DNA from: AAA044-D11 sp965268555
GTDB taxonomy: Bacteria; Actinomycetota; Actinomycetes; Nanopelagicales; Nanopelagicaceae
Direction of reading: 5' to 3'
Length of the DNA stretch: 64,000 bases
Assembly (NCBI GenBank): GCA_965268555.1
Contig: OZ254174.1
Span: 1,178,001-1,242,000 of the forward strand
This document shows positions 15,897 to 23,940 of the stretch, in pieces. The stretch's first letter is position 1; every line of letters starts with the position of its first letter. Both the position numbers and the translations under genes were made by a program. The notes beneath the pieces are model-generated. The model did no database searches, had not been told where the DNA came from, and saw nothing but the letters and a program-made list of their open reading frames with translations.

Positions 15897-16808
15897 TCAG
15901 TCTAGTGCCCACGCCATTCCATCCAAAATGTCGGATTCAGATGCAACAAATTCAGTTGCTCCGGTTGCCAACATAACTCTGGATAGAACTAGTGATCCTG
16001 CTGCGATTACATCTACGCGGCCTGGATGCATGTATCCGAGTGCAGCGATTTCTTCGCGGGACATAAGAGAAAACATTTGAGCGATCTCAATAACTTTTGC
16101 AGCTGGAATACGTGCAAGATGAATTGCGTGACGATCATATTCAGTGAGACCTAAAGCTGCGGCGGCAACTGTTGTTGCCGTTCCGGCTACTGCGATTAAA
16201 GTTTTAGCTTCCTTAATTGGAACTATATAAGCGGCATCAGCAATTGCTTCATCAATGTCTCGGATAGCACGTTGTATTGCAAGTGGATCTTGTGGTGCCT
16301 TATTCAAATGACGTTCGGACATGCGAACACAACCAATGTTTACAGATTTTGCATAAGTAACTTCAGTAGTGCCAAGGACAAATTCTGTTGATCCGCCGCC
16401 AATATCAACTACGAGATATGGGGATTCGGTATGAACTAATCCCTTAGTAGCGCCAATAAAAGATAGTTCGGCTTCTTCAGTACCAGGGATTACTTCTGGT
16501 TCGATACCAAGGATTTCGCGAACGCCATCGATGAACAAATCCCGGTTACTGGCATCTCTTGTTGCGGAGGTTGCGCAGAAACGAATTTTCTCAACGCCTT
16601 TACTTTTAATGATTTCAGCATATTTTCTAGTTGCCTCAAGAGTGCGTTCAATTGCTTCGGGATCAAATTTGCCCGTGGCATCGACGCCTTGACCAAGGCG
16701 AACAATCTCCATCTCGCGAGTAATTTCTTGAAAATTATCGCCAGTGATATCTGCAATAAGAAGTCTGATGGAATTAGTTCCACAATCAATTGCTGCTACG
16801 CGGCTCAT
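15897..16808 (-). CDS. ppx: Ppx/GppA family exopolyphosphatase
   Basis: A 303-residue ASKHA-fold phosphatase. The N-terminal phosphate-1 loop is AIDCGTNSIRLLIAD, and the second phosphate loop is VVDIGGGSTEF near residue 125. Members split terminal phosphate from polyphosphate or convert pppGpp to ppGpp. The short actinobacterial form (no C-terminal HD domain) matches Rv1026. The ATG at 16808 overlaps the DUF501 stop by 4 nt (ATGA) and begins right at the first strand, so I prefer it to a start at 16835. The cluster ppx-DUF501-ftsB-eno is conserved in actinobacteria. Confidence 0.88.
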   Translation of the reverse strand: MSRVAAIDCGTNSIRLLIADITGDNFQEITREMEIVRLGQGVDATGKFDPEAIERTLEATRKYAEIIKSKGVEKIRFCATSATRDASNRDLFIDGVREILGIEPEVIPGTEEAELSFIGATKGLVHTESPYLVVDIGGGSTEFVLGTTEVTYAKSVNIGCVRMSERHLNKAPQDPLAIQRAIRDIDEAIADAAYIVPIKEAKTLIAVAGTATTVAAAALGLTEYDRHAIHLARIPAAKVIEIAQMFSLMSREEIAALGYMHPGRVDVIAAGSLVLSRVMLATGATEFVASESDILDGMAWALD

Positions 16809-17317
16809 CTGTTTTCCTCTGGTTTCGCTTCGCATGAATCATTGAGCCACCACTTTGGCAGCGCCGCTAAAGCTTCATCACCAAGTGGATTAACACCAGG
16901 ACCTGCGCTTAGCGAATGTGCAACAAGTGAGTGTAAACATTTAACTCGATCGGGCATACCACCTGCGGTTATCCCCTTAACTTCTGGAACATCCATACCA
17001 AGTTCATTGCGAGCCACTTGATATTGCTCGTGCGCATTTAAATAGGCGGCGGCTAATTCTTTATCGGTGCCAAGTCTTTCCTGCATTTCGGCCATCATGC
17101 CGGTTGTTTCTAGAGTTGAAATCGCACCAGTTAGTTTGGGGCAGGTTGCGTAGTAAAAAGTTGGAAATGGTGTGCCATCTGAGAGTCTTGGTGGTGTTGC
17201 TACTACCGCAGGTTTGCCACATGGGCATCGATATGAAATGGAATGAACATCTCTAGGTGTGCGACCTAATTGATTTTCAATTACATCTAGATCGGCTTGA
17301 GTTGGCACCTCGCTCAT
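16805..17317 (-). CDS. DUF501 family protein
   Basis: A 170-residue soluble protein of the DUF501 family. Landmarks are QLGRTPRDVHSISYRCPCGKP near the N-terminus (CPCG likely a metal-binding pair), PTFYYATCPKL, and a C-terminal VKCLHSLVAHSL segment with Cys and His. The spaced Cys/His residues suggest a bound metal. Family members always sit between ftsB and ppx in actinobacteria (Rv1025), and the function is unknown. It overlaps both neighbours by 4 nt, so the three genes form one translationally coupled unit. Confidence 0.85.
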   Translation of the reverse strand: MSEVPTQADLDVIENQLGRTPRDVHSISYRCPCGKPAVVATPPRLSDGTPFPTFYYATCPKLTGAISTLETTGMMAEMQERLGTDKELAAAYLNAHEQYQVARNELGMDVPEVKGITAGGMPDRVKCLHSLVAHSLSAGPGVNPLGDEALAALPKWWLNDSCEAKPEENR

Positions 17318-17709
17318 TTATTCACATTCGTAGTTGTGATCGATGAGATGAGGCGGCCATACCAAGGCAGGCCAAGCGGAATTTGATTTGAGATTGGCGC
17401 AGCTGGACCATCAGCTTCGGAATCTGATTTTGGAGTATTTAAAACTATATATTGGCGTTCGCCAGGAAACACAAAGTGCAGACGTGTTCTCGCTTGGCTT
17501 GCAACGTATTTTGGGTCGTTCCACTTTGCTAGCTCTTGCCGCGCTTTTTCAAGTGCGATGTTGCTGTCATTTACTTGAGCACGAAGTGAATTTATCTGTG
17601 CGCGTTGAGCAAAGTAATGCTGAAGTGGTGGGGCAAGAGTAATGGCAAAAATAAATGCAACAGTTACTACCGCTAGCCAGCGGACTGAAGTGTTACTTTT
17701 CTTTGCCAT
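17314..17709 (-). CDS. ftsB: Septum formation initiator, FtsB/DivIC family
   Basis: A 131-residue bitopic membrane protein: short cytoplasmic N-terminus, one transmembrane helix (about residues 10-28), an extracytoplasmic coiled coil (about 32-63, RAQINSLRAQVNDSNIALEK) and a compact C-terminal region with KYVASQARTRLHFVFPGE. These match FtsB/DivIC, which joins FtsL and FtsQ in the division complex that activates septal peptidoglycan synthesis. It starts 12 nt after the enolase stop, as in mycobacteria (Rv1024). The ending MTTNVNK-like tail is unremarkable. Confidence 0.85.
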   Translation of the reverse strand: MAKKSNTSVRWLAVVTVAFIFAITLAPPLQHYFAQRAQINSLRAQVNDSNIALEKARQELAKWNDPKYVASQARTRLHFVFPGERQYIVLNTPKSDSEADGPAAPISNQIPLGLPWYGRLISSITTTNVNK

Positions 17710-17721
17710 TTAAATTGAAGA

Positions 17722-18999
17722 TTAGCCATTGAAACGTGGGAATGCAGCACGTCCGGCATAACGCGCAGAGTCGCTGAGTTCCTCTTCGATACGTAGAAGT
17801 TGGTTGTATTTAGCAACGCGCTCACTTCGTGCTGGTGCACCAGTTTTAATTTGGCCACACTCAAGTGCGACAGCTAGATCTGCAATTGTTGTGTCTTCGG
17901 TTTCACCAGATCGGTGGCTCATCATTGAACGGTATCCGCTGCGATGTGCAAGTGATACAGCATCAATGGTTTCGGTAAGAGTTCCGATTTGATTTACCTT
18001 AACTAGAAGTGCGTTTGCAGTTCCTAGTCCGATTCCCTTTGCTAGACGCTCTGGATTTGTTACGAACAAATCATCGCCAACAATTTGAATCTTTGAGCCA
18101 AGTTGAGCTGTCATCTTTGCCCAACCCTCCCAGTCATCTTCATCAAGAGGATCTTCGATTGAAACGATTGGATATGAAGCAACTAAATCAGCGTAATAAG
18201 CGATCATTTCATCTGCTGAACGCTTGTTTCCTTCGAAGGAATACTTTCCATCTTTGTGGAATTCAGTCGCAGCAACATCCATTGCAAGTGCAATATCTTT
18301 GCCTGGTTTGAAACCAGCGGCAGTAACTGCTTCGAGAATTAGATCTAGAGCTGCGCGGTTTGAATCGAGGTTTGGCGCAAAGCCACCTTCATCGCCAATG
18401 CTTGTTGCCAGGCCGCGTTGTTTTAAAACAGATTTTAGGCTGTGGTAAATCTCGGCTCCCCAACGAAGTGATTCTCTAAATGATTCTGCGCCAATTGGTG
18501 CAACCATAAATTCTTGAATATCAACGTTGGTATCTGCATGCGCACCACCGTTGAGAATGTTCATCATTGGAACTGGAAGTGTGTGAGCTGTTGGGCCACC
18601 GATGTAGCGGAAGAATGAGAGATCAGAAGATTCTGCGGCTGCGCGTGCAACTGAAAGTGAAACTCCAAGAATCGCATTTGCACCAAGACGGCTCTTATTT
18701 TTTGTGCCATCAAGTTCAATCATTTCTTGATCAACTAAACGTTGATCTTGTGCGTCATAACCAGAAACGGCTGGCGCGATTTCATCGTTTACAAATTCAA
18801 CGGCCTTTAGAACACCTTTGCCGAGGTAACGCTTGCCACCATCGCGAAGTTCTGCAGCCTCGAATGCACCTGTTGATGCCCCACTTGGAACCGCAGCGCG
18901 AGCACTTGAACCATCTTCGAGAACTACTTCAACTTCTACAGTTGGGTTTCCGCGGGAATCTAAAATTTCGCGGGCGTGGACTGCCTCGATTAGTGCCAT
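17722..18999 (-). CDS. eno: Enolase
   Basis: A 425-residue enolase converting 2-phosphoglycerate to phosphoenolpyruvate. Visible family marks are AREILDSRGNPTVEVEV, PSGASTGAFEA, the GDEGGFAPN loop, SIEDPLDEDDW (metal ligands), and the catalytic region LVKVNQIGTLTET followed by SHRSGETED. It has full length with no changes in the active-site blocks. The ATG at 18999 has a GAGGAG ribosome-binding site. The product feeds PEP carboxylase, encoded 5 kb away. It begins the eno-ftsB-DUF501-ppx run. Confidence 0.97.
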   Translation of the reverse strand: MALIEAVHAREILDSRGNPTVEVEVVLEDGSSARAAVPSGASTGAFEAAELRDGGKRYLGKGVLKAVEFVNDEIAPAVSGYDAQDQRLVDQEMIELDGTKNKSRLGANAILGVSLSVARAAAESSDLSFFRYIGGPTAHTLPVPMMNILNGGAHADTNVDIQEFMVAPIGAESFRESLRWGAEIYHSLKSVLKQRGLATSIGDEGGFAPNLDSNRAALDLILEAVTAAGFKPGKDIALAMDVAATEFHKDGKYSFEGNKRSADEMIAYYADLVASYPIVSIEDPLDEDDWEGWAKMTAQLGSKIQIVGDDLFVTNPERLAKGIGLGTANALLVKVNQIGTLTETIDAVSLAHRSGYRSMMSHRSGETEDTTIADLAVALECGQIKTGAPARSERVAKYNQLLRIEEELSDSARYAGRAAFPRFNG

Positions 19000-19051
19000 G
19001 GTGCTCCTCTATTTAAAATTTATCGTTTCAACTAGTGCTAATTCTAACTTG

Positions 19052-19705
19052 CTATTTGGATTCGTATTTCTTGATTTCCTCGATATAGCCCTTCGTAGCC
19101 GAGCGCAGCGCAGCCTCGGGATCGATGTCGAGGGCAAGTGCTTGGTCGAGAATGCCCAATAGCACCCGACCTAATTCTTCTTGCGTTGTTCCTGGCGCCA
19201 ATTTCAGTGGGTGTGCGATTGCAATTTCATGGCCATATTTCTGGGCGCGGTAAATCAATTTTGTTGCAAGTGCCAGAGCCGGCTGACCTAGTGGAACGCC
19301 CTCAGTCGCTGATGTTCTACCTTTTTCTGCCGCCTTCTGCGCTTCCCAGTTCTCTAATACTTCCGCACTCCCCGAAACTTTAGTATCGCCAAATACATGT
19401 GGATGTCTGCGAACTAATTTATCGGCGACAGTTTTTGCTACATCTTCAACGTTAAATGGATCAGTGGGATGCTCTTCAGCCATCCGAGCATGAAAGAAAA
19501 CTTGAAGCAGAACATCGCCAAGCTCTTCGCGCATTGCAGTGCGATCATTTTCATCTACTGCTTCGATAAATTCGTATGACTCTTCCAATAAATATTTGAG
19601 AAGGGTTTCGTGTGTTTGTTCGGCATCCCATGGACATCCGCCCGGCGAGCGAAGCCGATCCATGACCCCACGAAGCGCTTCGAGCTGTGAGGTCGGATCA
19701 CTCAT
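19052..19705 (-). CDS. mazG: MazG family nucleoside triphosphate pyrophosphohydrolase
   Basis: A 217-residue protein with the MazG fold. GCPWDAEQTHETLL leads into the metal-binding helix LLEESYEFIEAV (EExxE-type) and the second acidic helix EELGDVLLQVFFHARM. It hydrolyses NTPs to NMP and pyrophosphate, a house-cleaning role and in some bacteria a control on ppGpp. In actinobacteria it sits between mfd and eno (Rv1021), as here. Length corresponds to one full MazG domain plus a helical C-terminal part. Confidence 0.9.
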   Translation of the reverse strand: MSDPTSQLEALRGVMDRLRSPGGCPWDAEQTHETLLKYLLEESYEFIEAVDENDRTAMREELGDVLLQVFFHARMAEEHPTDPFNVEDVAKTVADKLVRRHPHVFGDTKVSGSAEVLENWEAQKAAEKGRTSATEGVPLGQPALALATKLIYRAQKYGHEIAIAHPLKLAPGTTQEELGRVLLGILDQALALDIDPEAALRSATKGYIEEIKKYESK

Positions 19706-19710
19706 GCTTA

Positions 19711-20310
19711 TTACTTCTTTACGGCTGCGTTATCTGGGGCTGGAACAATATTTCCATTCTCATAATCCCATGAACCATATCTAGGATTAATTTTAACTTT
19801 CTTTTCTTTGCCCATTGCAACGATCAACTTCTGAATTCCACTTCCATCGGTCGAAGTATCACCTTGTGCCTTTAGGGCATCGCCAAATTTTTCAGCAAGT
19901 AGAACAGTGCGTAGATAGCGCGGGAAATCCTTAGGTGCAATTTGTGCGCCAACAAGTGATGAAGCCAGGCGGTCTTCGCCACCAATTTGCAGGATGATAT
20001 CTGCGCGACGTGCCGCTATCTCTGAATCCTTAAGCTTTAACGAAATTTTAGTTGCGATGTCATCAAAAATTACTGAAATGACATGGAAGCGAATTGCATT
20101 TGTATTTAACTCGGCACCAGTCGAAAGATTCATTCCCTGGGTATCAATCTTGGCGCGTTCTTTAAGAATTTCTGAAATTGAACCTTGCACGGTTGAAAGT
20201 GGAATTTCGGTCTTACCAATAGTCGCTGCAGAGTTTGTGCTTGAACAACCAGTTAAAACCAATAAAAGTCCAGCACTTAGAACTGCAACAAGCTTCTTAA
20301 CATTCTTCAC
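19711..20310 (-). CDS. Lipoprotein, SurA N-terminal-like
   Basis: A 199-residue lipoprotein with a clear lipobox, LLLVLTGC, Cys22 being the lipidated residue. The body is helical and resembles the N-terminal chaperone part of SurA/PrsA foldases (ATIGKTEIPLSTVQGSISEIL), but no parvulin isomerase domain is present. It ends in a short PRYGSWDYENGNIV segment that is common in actinobacterial versions. It lies between mfd and mazG. A role in exported protein folding is inferred from the fold only. Confidence 0.7.
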   Translation of the reverse strand: MKNVKKLVAVLSAGLLLVLTGCSSTNSAATIGKTEIPLSTVQGSISEILKERAKIDTQGMNLSTGAELNTNAIRFHVISVIFDDIATKISLKLKDSEIAARRADIILQIGGEDRLASSLVGAQIAPKDFPRYLRTVLLAEKFGDALKAQGDTSTDGSGIQKLIVAMGKEKKVKINPRYGSWDYENGNIVPAPDNAAVKK

Positions 20311-20337
20311 AGAATCCCCGTTCGAAATTTCTCGCGA

Positions 20338-23300
20338 TTATGGTTTTTTAACCGGTGCAACGATTGAGGTAAGAACTTCAATCGTCCAAGGCAGGACTGA
20401 AGTATCCCCTATCTCCCCACCTGCAATCCAATTTGGAGCGGTGGCCCGCGCAACTAATACCGTTGATGTGGCAGTTTTCACTATTGAGCCCGGATAAATT
20501 CGGTTTAATCTCATCACTGCTGAATCTGGCAAGTTAAGTGGCGCAAGTCGTAGAAACTTTCCTTGAAGAACGACTTCAGTTAATCCCAAACTCTTAGCAA
20601 GAGTTCGCAGATTTGCAACCGCCATCAAATTTTCTGCCTCTTCTGGCAGTGCACCAAAACGATCGACAAGTTCTTCGCTGATTGCGGTTAGATCGTTAGG
20701 GTTTTGAGCATCGGCCATTCTTCGATAAATATCTAATCGCAACCGCTCAGAAGTTAAATATTCAACCGGAATATGCGCAGTGACTGGGAGTTCAACCTTG
20801 CACTCTTTGAACTTACTTTCATCCTCGCTCTGTGGAACAAAGCCGGTTTTAAATTCTTCAACAGCTTCACCTACCATTCGCATATATAAATCAAACCCAA
20901 CTTCTGCAATGTGCCCAGATTGCTCACCGCCGAGTAAATTTCCGGCGCCCCTAATCTCTAAGTCTTTAAGTGCAACTTGCATTCCAGAACCGAGTTCAGA
21001 ATTTGTAGCAATTGTAGTTAATCGATCATGCGCGACTTCGGTCAGTGGTTTGTCCACTGAATAAAGAAAGTAGGCATACGCACGCTCGCGGGAACGTCCG
21101 ACGCGACCGCGTAATTGATGGAGCTGGGATAGCCCAAAAGTATCGGCGCGATCAACTATCAAAGTATTTGCATTTGGAATATCTATTCCACTTTCGATAA
21201 TTGTTGTGCAAACCAAGATATCAAAATCGCGCTCCCAAAATCCGAGAATTGTGTCCTCTAATTCCCGTTCGCCCATCTGACCATGTGCAACTCGAATTCG
21301 AGCTTCCGGAACTAATTTATGCAGACGTTCGACAACGCCATCAATACTTTCTACTCGATTGTGAATATAGAAAATCTGGCCATCTCGGAGTAATTCGCGG
21401 TGAATGGCGGCAGTTACTTGTTTGTCATCATATGGACCGACGTAAGTTAAGACCGGATGTCGCTCTTCTGGTGGCGTTGTTATGTTCGACATTTCACGGA
21501 TTCCAGTAATGGCCATCTCAAGTGTGCGCGGAATTGGGGTTGCGGACATCGACAGCACATCGACATTAGTGCGAGTCTTCTTCAACTCCTCTTTATGTTC
21601 TACGCCAAAACGTTGTTCCTCATCAACGATAACCAGCCCTAAATCGCGAAACTCGACATCCTTCGATAACAAGCGGTGAGTACCAATAACTACATCTATT
21701 GCTCCTGATTTCATTCCCTCGAGAATATTGCGCCCTTCTTTTGGAGAATTAAATCTAGATAGTCCAGCAACTCTCACCGGAAAGCCGGTGTATCTATTTT
21801 GGAATGTTGTTAAATGTTGTTGCACTAACAAGGTGGTCGGAACTAAAACTGCGACTTGTTTTCCATCTTGAACGGCCTTGAATGCGGCACGTACTGCAAT
21901 CTCAGTCTTTCCATATCCAACATCGCCGCAGACAACGCGATCCATCGGATGAGATTTCTCCATATCTGCTTTAACTTCTTCGATGGTAGCTAATTGATCA
22001 GTAGTTTCAACATAGGCAAATGCTGCTTCAAGTTCGCGCTGCCAAGCCGTGTCTGGTGAAAATGCATAACCTGGCGCACTCATGCGAGCTGCATAAAGTT
22101 GAATTAGCTCAGCAGCGATTTGTTTAACGGCCTTTCGGGCACGTCGCTTGGTGTTCTGCCAATCTGAACCGCCAATACGGTTTACTGATGGCGCTTCTCC
22201 GCCAACATATCTCGTAATCTGTTCGAGCGTATCTGTTGGGACAAACAATCGATCTGCGGGTTGTCCGCGCTTTGAAGAAGCGTATTCAATAACAAGATAC
22301 TCCCGAGATACATTTGCAACAGTGCGATTTAGTAATTCAATATACTTTCCAACGCCATGTTGTTCGTGAACTACATAGTCGCCAGGTTTTAACTCAAGTG
22401 GATCAATCGCTTTTTTGCGACGCGAAGGCATCCGGGCTTGATCTTTGCTGGAGGTTCGCTGGCCGGAGATATCTTTCTCAGTTATTAGACCAATCTTTGC
22501 CTTGTGATTTATAAATCCATGTTCGATTGAACTTGTTGTGAAACTAACGCCACTTACTTGGGCCTCGCGAAAAAGCACCTGATATCTCTCAAGGATTCCG
22601 GCACCAGTTGCACTAAAAATTAAGTGATATCCGCCCGCTAACCAGTTCGAGATATCGGCAATCGCATTCTCGATATTCCCTTCATAGATTGGTATCGCTT
22701 CAAAATCATCCAGCTCGTTCTCGCGAATTAACTCATCTGGGCTTTGTGCATATGGATTGATAGACCAGAAATTCAAATCAAGTGCGGTCGCTAAATCCTT
22801 GAGCTCATCGAATGTGCAATAGCCACCACTTGAAATCACGCCAGTTAAATCAATAGGTACTGCGCCGCCAATAGCTGCGCTCGACCAAGATGCCTCTAAG
22901 AATTCTTCATTTGTAAGAACGAGATCGCTAGCTCGAGATTTCAATCTTGGTTGGTCAATTGCAACAACCTGATAGTTCTTTGGTAGAAAATCTAGAATAT
23001 TGCTAAAACTAGGTTTCAAAAGTGCAGCAATAGATTCCATTCCCTCTACCGGAATCCCTTCGCTTATCTTTCCTGCCATCTCGGCCAATTGCGGGAATTC
23101 GGCTACTAAATACTTTGCTTTTTCCTTAACGTCATCAGAAATTAAAATTTCGCGCCCGGGATAAATTGTTATCTCAGTTGAAACATCGGCATAAGTTCGT
23201 TGATCAGCAACTTGGAAGAGTTGCATCTCCTCAATTTCATCACCGAAGAAGTCAATGCGAATTGGATGCTCGCGGTCAGGTGCAAAGAAGTCGAGGATTC

Positions 23301-23796
23301 CGCCACGAACTGCAAAGTCGCCGCGCTTTTCAACTAGATCAGTTCTAGTAAAACCAAAATAGTTCAAGCGCTGAGTTAGTTCTGCCATCGAAAACTTTTT
23401 GCCTACTTCGAGAGTAATTAGCTCTTCGGTTAAAATATCAGTGACAATTGGTTGCAAAGCGCCACGAATAGATGTCACGACAACTTTGACTTGCGAAATG
23501 GAATTAATTTTATGCAGCGCACTTATTCGCGCTGTAACAGTGTCACTCTTTGGGCTAAGTCGCTCGTGCGGCAAAGTTTCCCAAGCTGGAAAATTAATTA
23601 CGACGTCACCCAAATAAGATCGAAGTTCATCGCAGATTTCATCTGCAACTCGAGATGATGGAGTTATAACCAAGATTGGACTCTCGGCAGATGCTTTTGC
23701 GATAACCAAGGAGCGCAGGGAATTTATGCAGATTAAGGATTCGCCAGATCTTGGGATTGGAGTAGCCAGGCCATGAAGATTGCTAAGTAGATCCAA
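20338..23796 (-). CDS. mfd: Transcription-repair coupling factor Mfd
   Basis: A 1152-residue DNA translocase that removes stalled RNA polymerase and recruits UvrA. Domains in order are a UvrB-like N-terminal module (FPAWETLPHERLSP, DFFAPDREHPIRIDFFGDEIE), the RNA polymerase-interacting CarD-like domain (LKPGDYVVHEQHGVGKY), a RecG-like helicase core with Walker A GDVGYGKTE and DEEQ box VIVDEEQRFG, the translocation motif region QLHQLRGRVGRS, and the C-terminal regulatory TRCF domain. I start at the TTG at 23796, which has a GGGAGG ribosome-binding site 6 nt upstream and gives the usual length. A frame extension to 23892 adds 32 residues unlike the family. Confidence 0.93.
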   Translation of the reverse strand: MDLLSNLHGLATPIPRSGESLICINSLRSLVIAKASAESPILVITPSSRVADEICDELRSYLGDVVINFPAWETLPHERLSPKSDTVTARISALHKINSISQVKVVVTSIRGALQPIVTDILTEELITLEVGKKFSMAELTQRLNYFGFTRTDLVEKRGDFAVRGGILDFFAPDREHPIRIDFFGDEIEEMQLFQVADQRTYADVSTEITIYPGREILISDDVKEKAKYLVAEFPQLAEMAGKISEGIPVEGMESIAALLKPSFSNILDFLPKNYQVVAIDQPRLKSRASDLVLTNEEFLEASWSSAAIGGAVPIDLTGVISSGGYCTFDELKDLATALDLNFWSINPYAQSPDELIRENELDDFEAIPIYEGNIENAIADISNWLAGGYHLIFSATGAGILERYQVLFREAQVSGVSFTTSSIEHGFINHKAKIGLITEKDISGQRTSSKDQARMPSRRKKAIDPLELKPGDYVVHEQHGVGKYIELLNRTVANVSREYLVIEYASSKRGQPADRLFVPTDTLEQITRYVGGEAPSVNRIGGSDWQNTKRRARKAVKQIAAELIQLYAARMSAPGYAFSPDTAWQRELEAAFAYVETTDQLATIEEVKADMEKSHPMDRVVCGDVGYGKTEIAVRAAFKAVQDGKQVAVLVPTTLLVQQHLTTFQNRYTGFPVRVAGLSRFNSPKEGRNILEGMKSGAIDVVIGTHRLLSKDVEFRDLGLVIVDEEQRFGVEHKEELKKTRTNVDVLSMSATPIPRTLEMAITGIREMSNITTPPEERHPVLTYVGPYDDKQVTAAIHRELLRDGQIFYIHNRVESIDGVVERLHKLVPEARIRVAHGQMGERELEDTILGFWERDFDILVCTTIIESGIDIPNANTLIVDRADTFGLSQLHQLRGRVGRSRERAYAYFLYSVDKPLTEVAHDRLTTIATNSELGSGMQVALKDLEIRGAGNLLGGEQSGHIAEVGFDLYMRMVGEAVEEFKTGFVPQSEDESKFKECKVELPVTAHIPVEYLTSERLRLDIYRRMADAQNPNDLTAISEELVDRFGALPEEAENLMAVANLRTLAKSLGLTEVVLQGKFLRLAPLNLPDSAVMRLNRIYPGSIVKTATSTVLVARATAPNWIAGGEIGDTSVLPWTIEVLTSIVAPVKKP

Positions 23797-23940
23797 CTTC
23801 CACCTCCCTATCGCCCTGCAATATTGCTGCGAACAACGCCAAAAGCCCCACATCCAATCTGGATGGGGGTAACTAGTGAGAATTGTATTCAATAATTTAA
23901 TTGGATTCGACCAGTGGCAAAGTCCTGCGATGATTAGCCA
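23797..23940. other. Divergent intergenic region between mfd and ppc
   Basis: This 144-bp gap should hold both promoters. On the minus strand a GGGAGG ribosome-binding site precedes the mfd TTG start. On the plus strand no convincing ribosome-binding site is seen before the GTG of ppc. I see no hairpin or operator here. Confidence 0.4.

Noticed and set aside
18567..19016. 149-codon open frame opposite enolase
   Set aside because: It is an antisense shadow of a highly conserved gene with implausible Leu/His/Gln-rich composition.
23797..23892. Mfd beginning at 23892
   Set aside because: The extra 32 residues are Trp/Cys-rich and unlike the family, and the TTG at 23796 has a GGGAGG ribosome-binding site.
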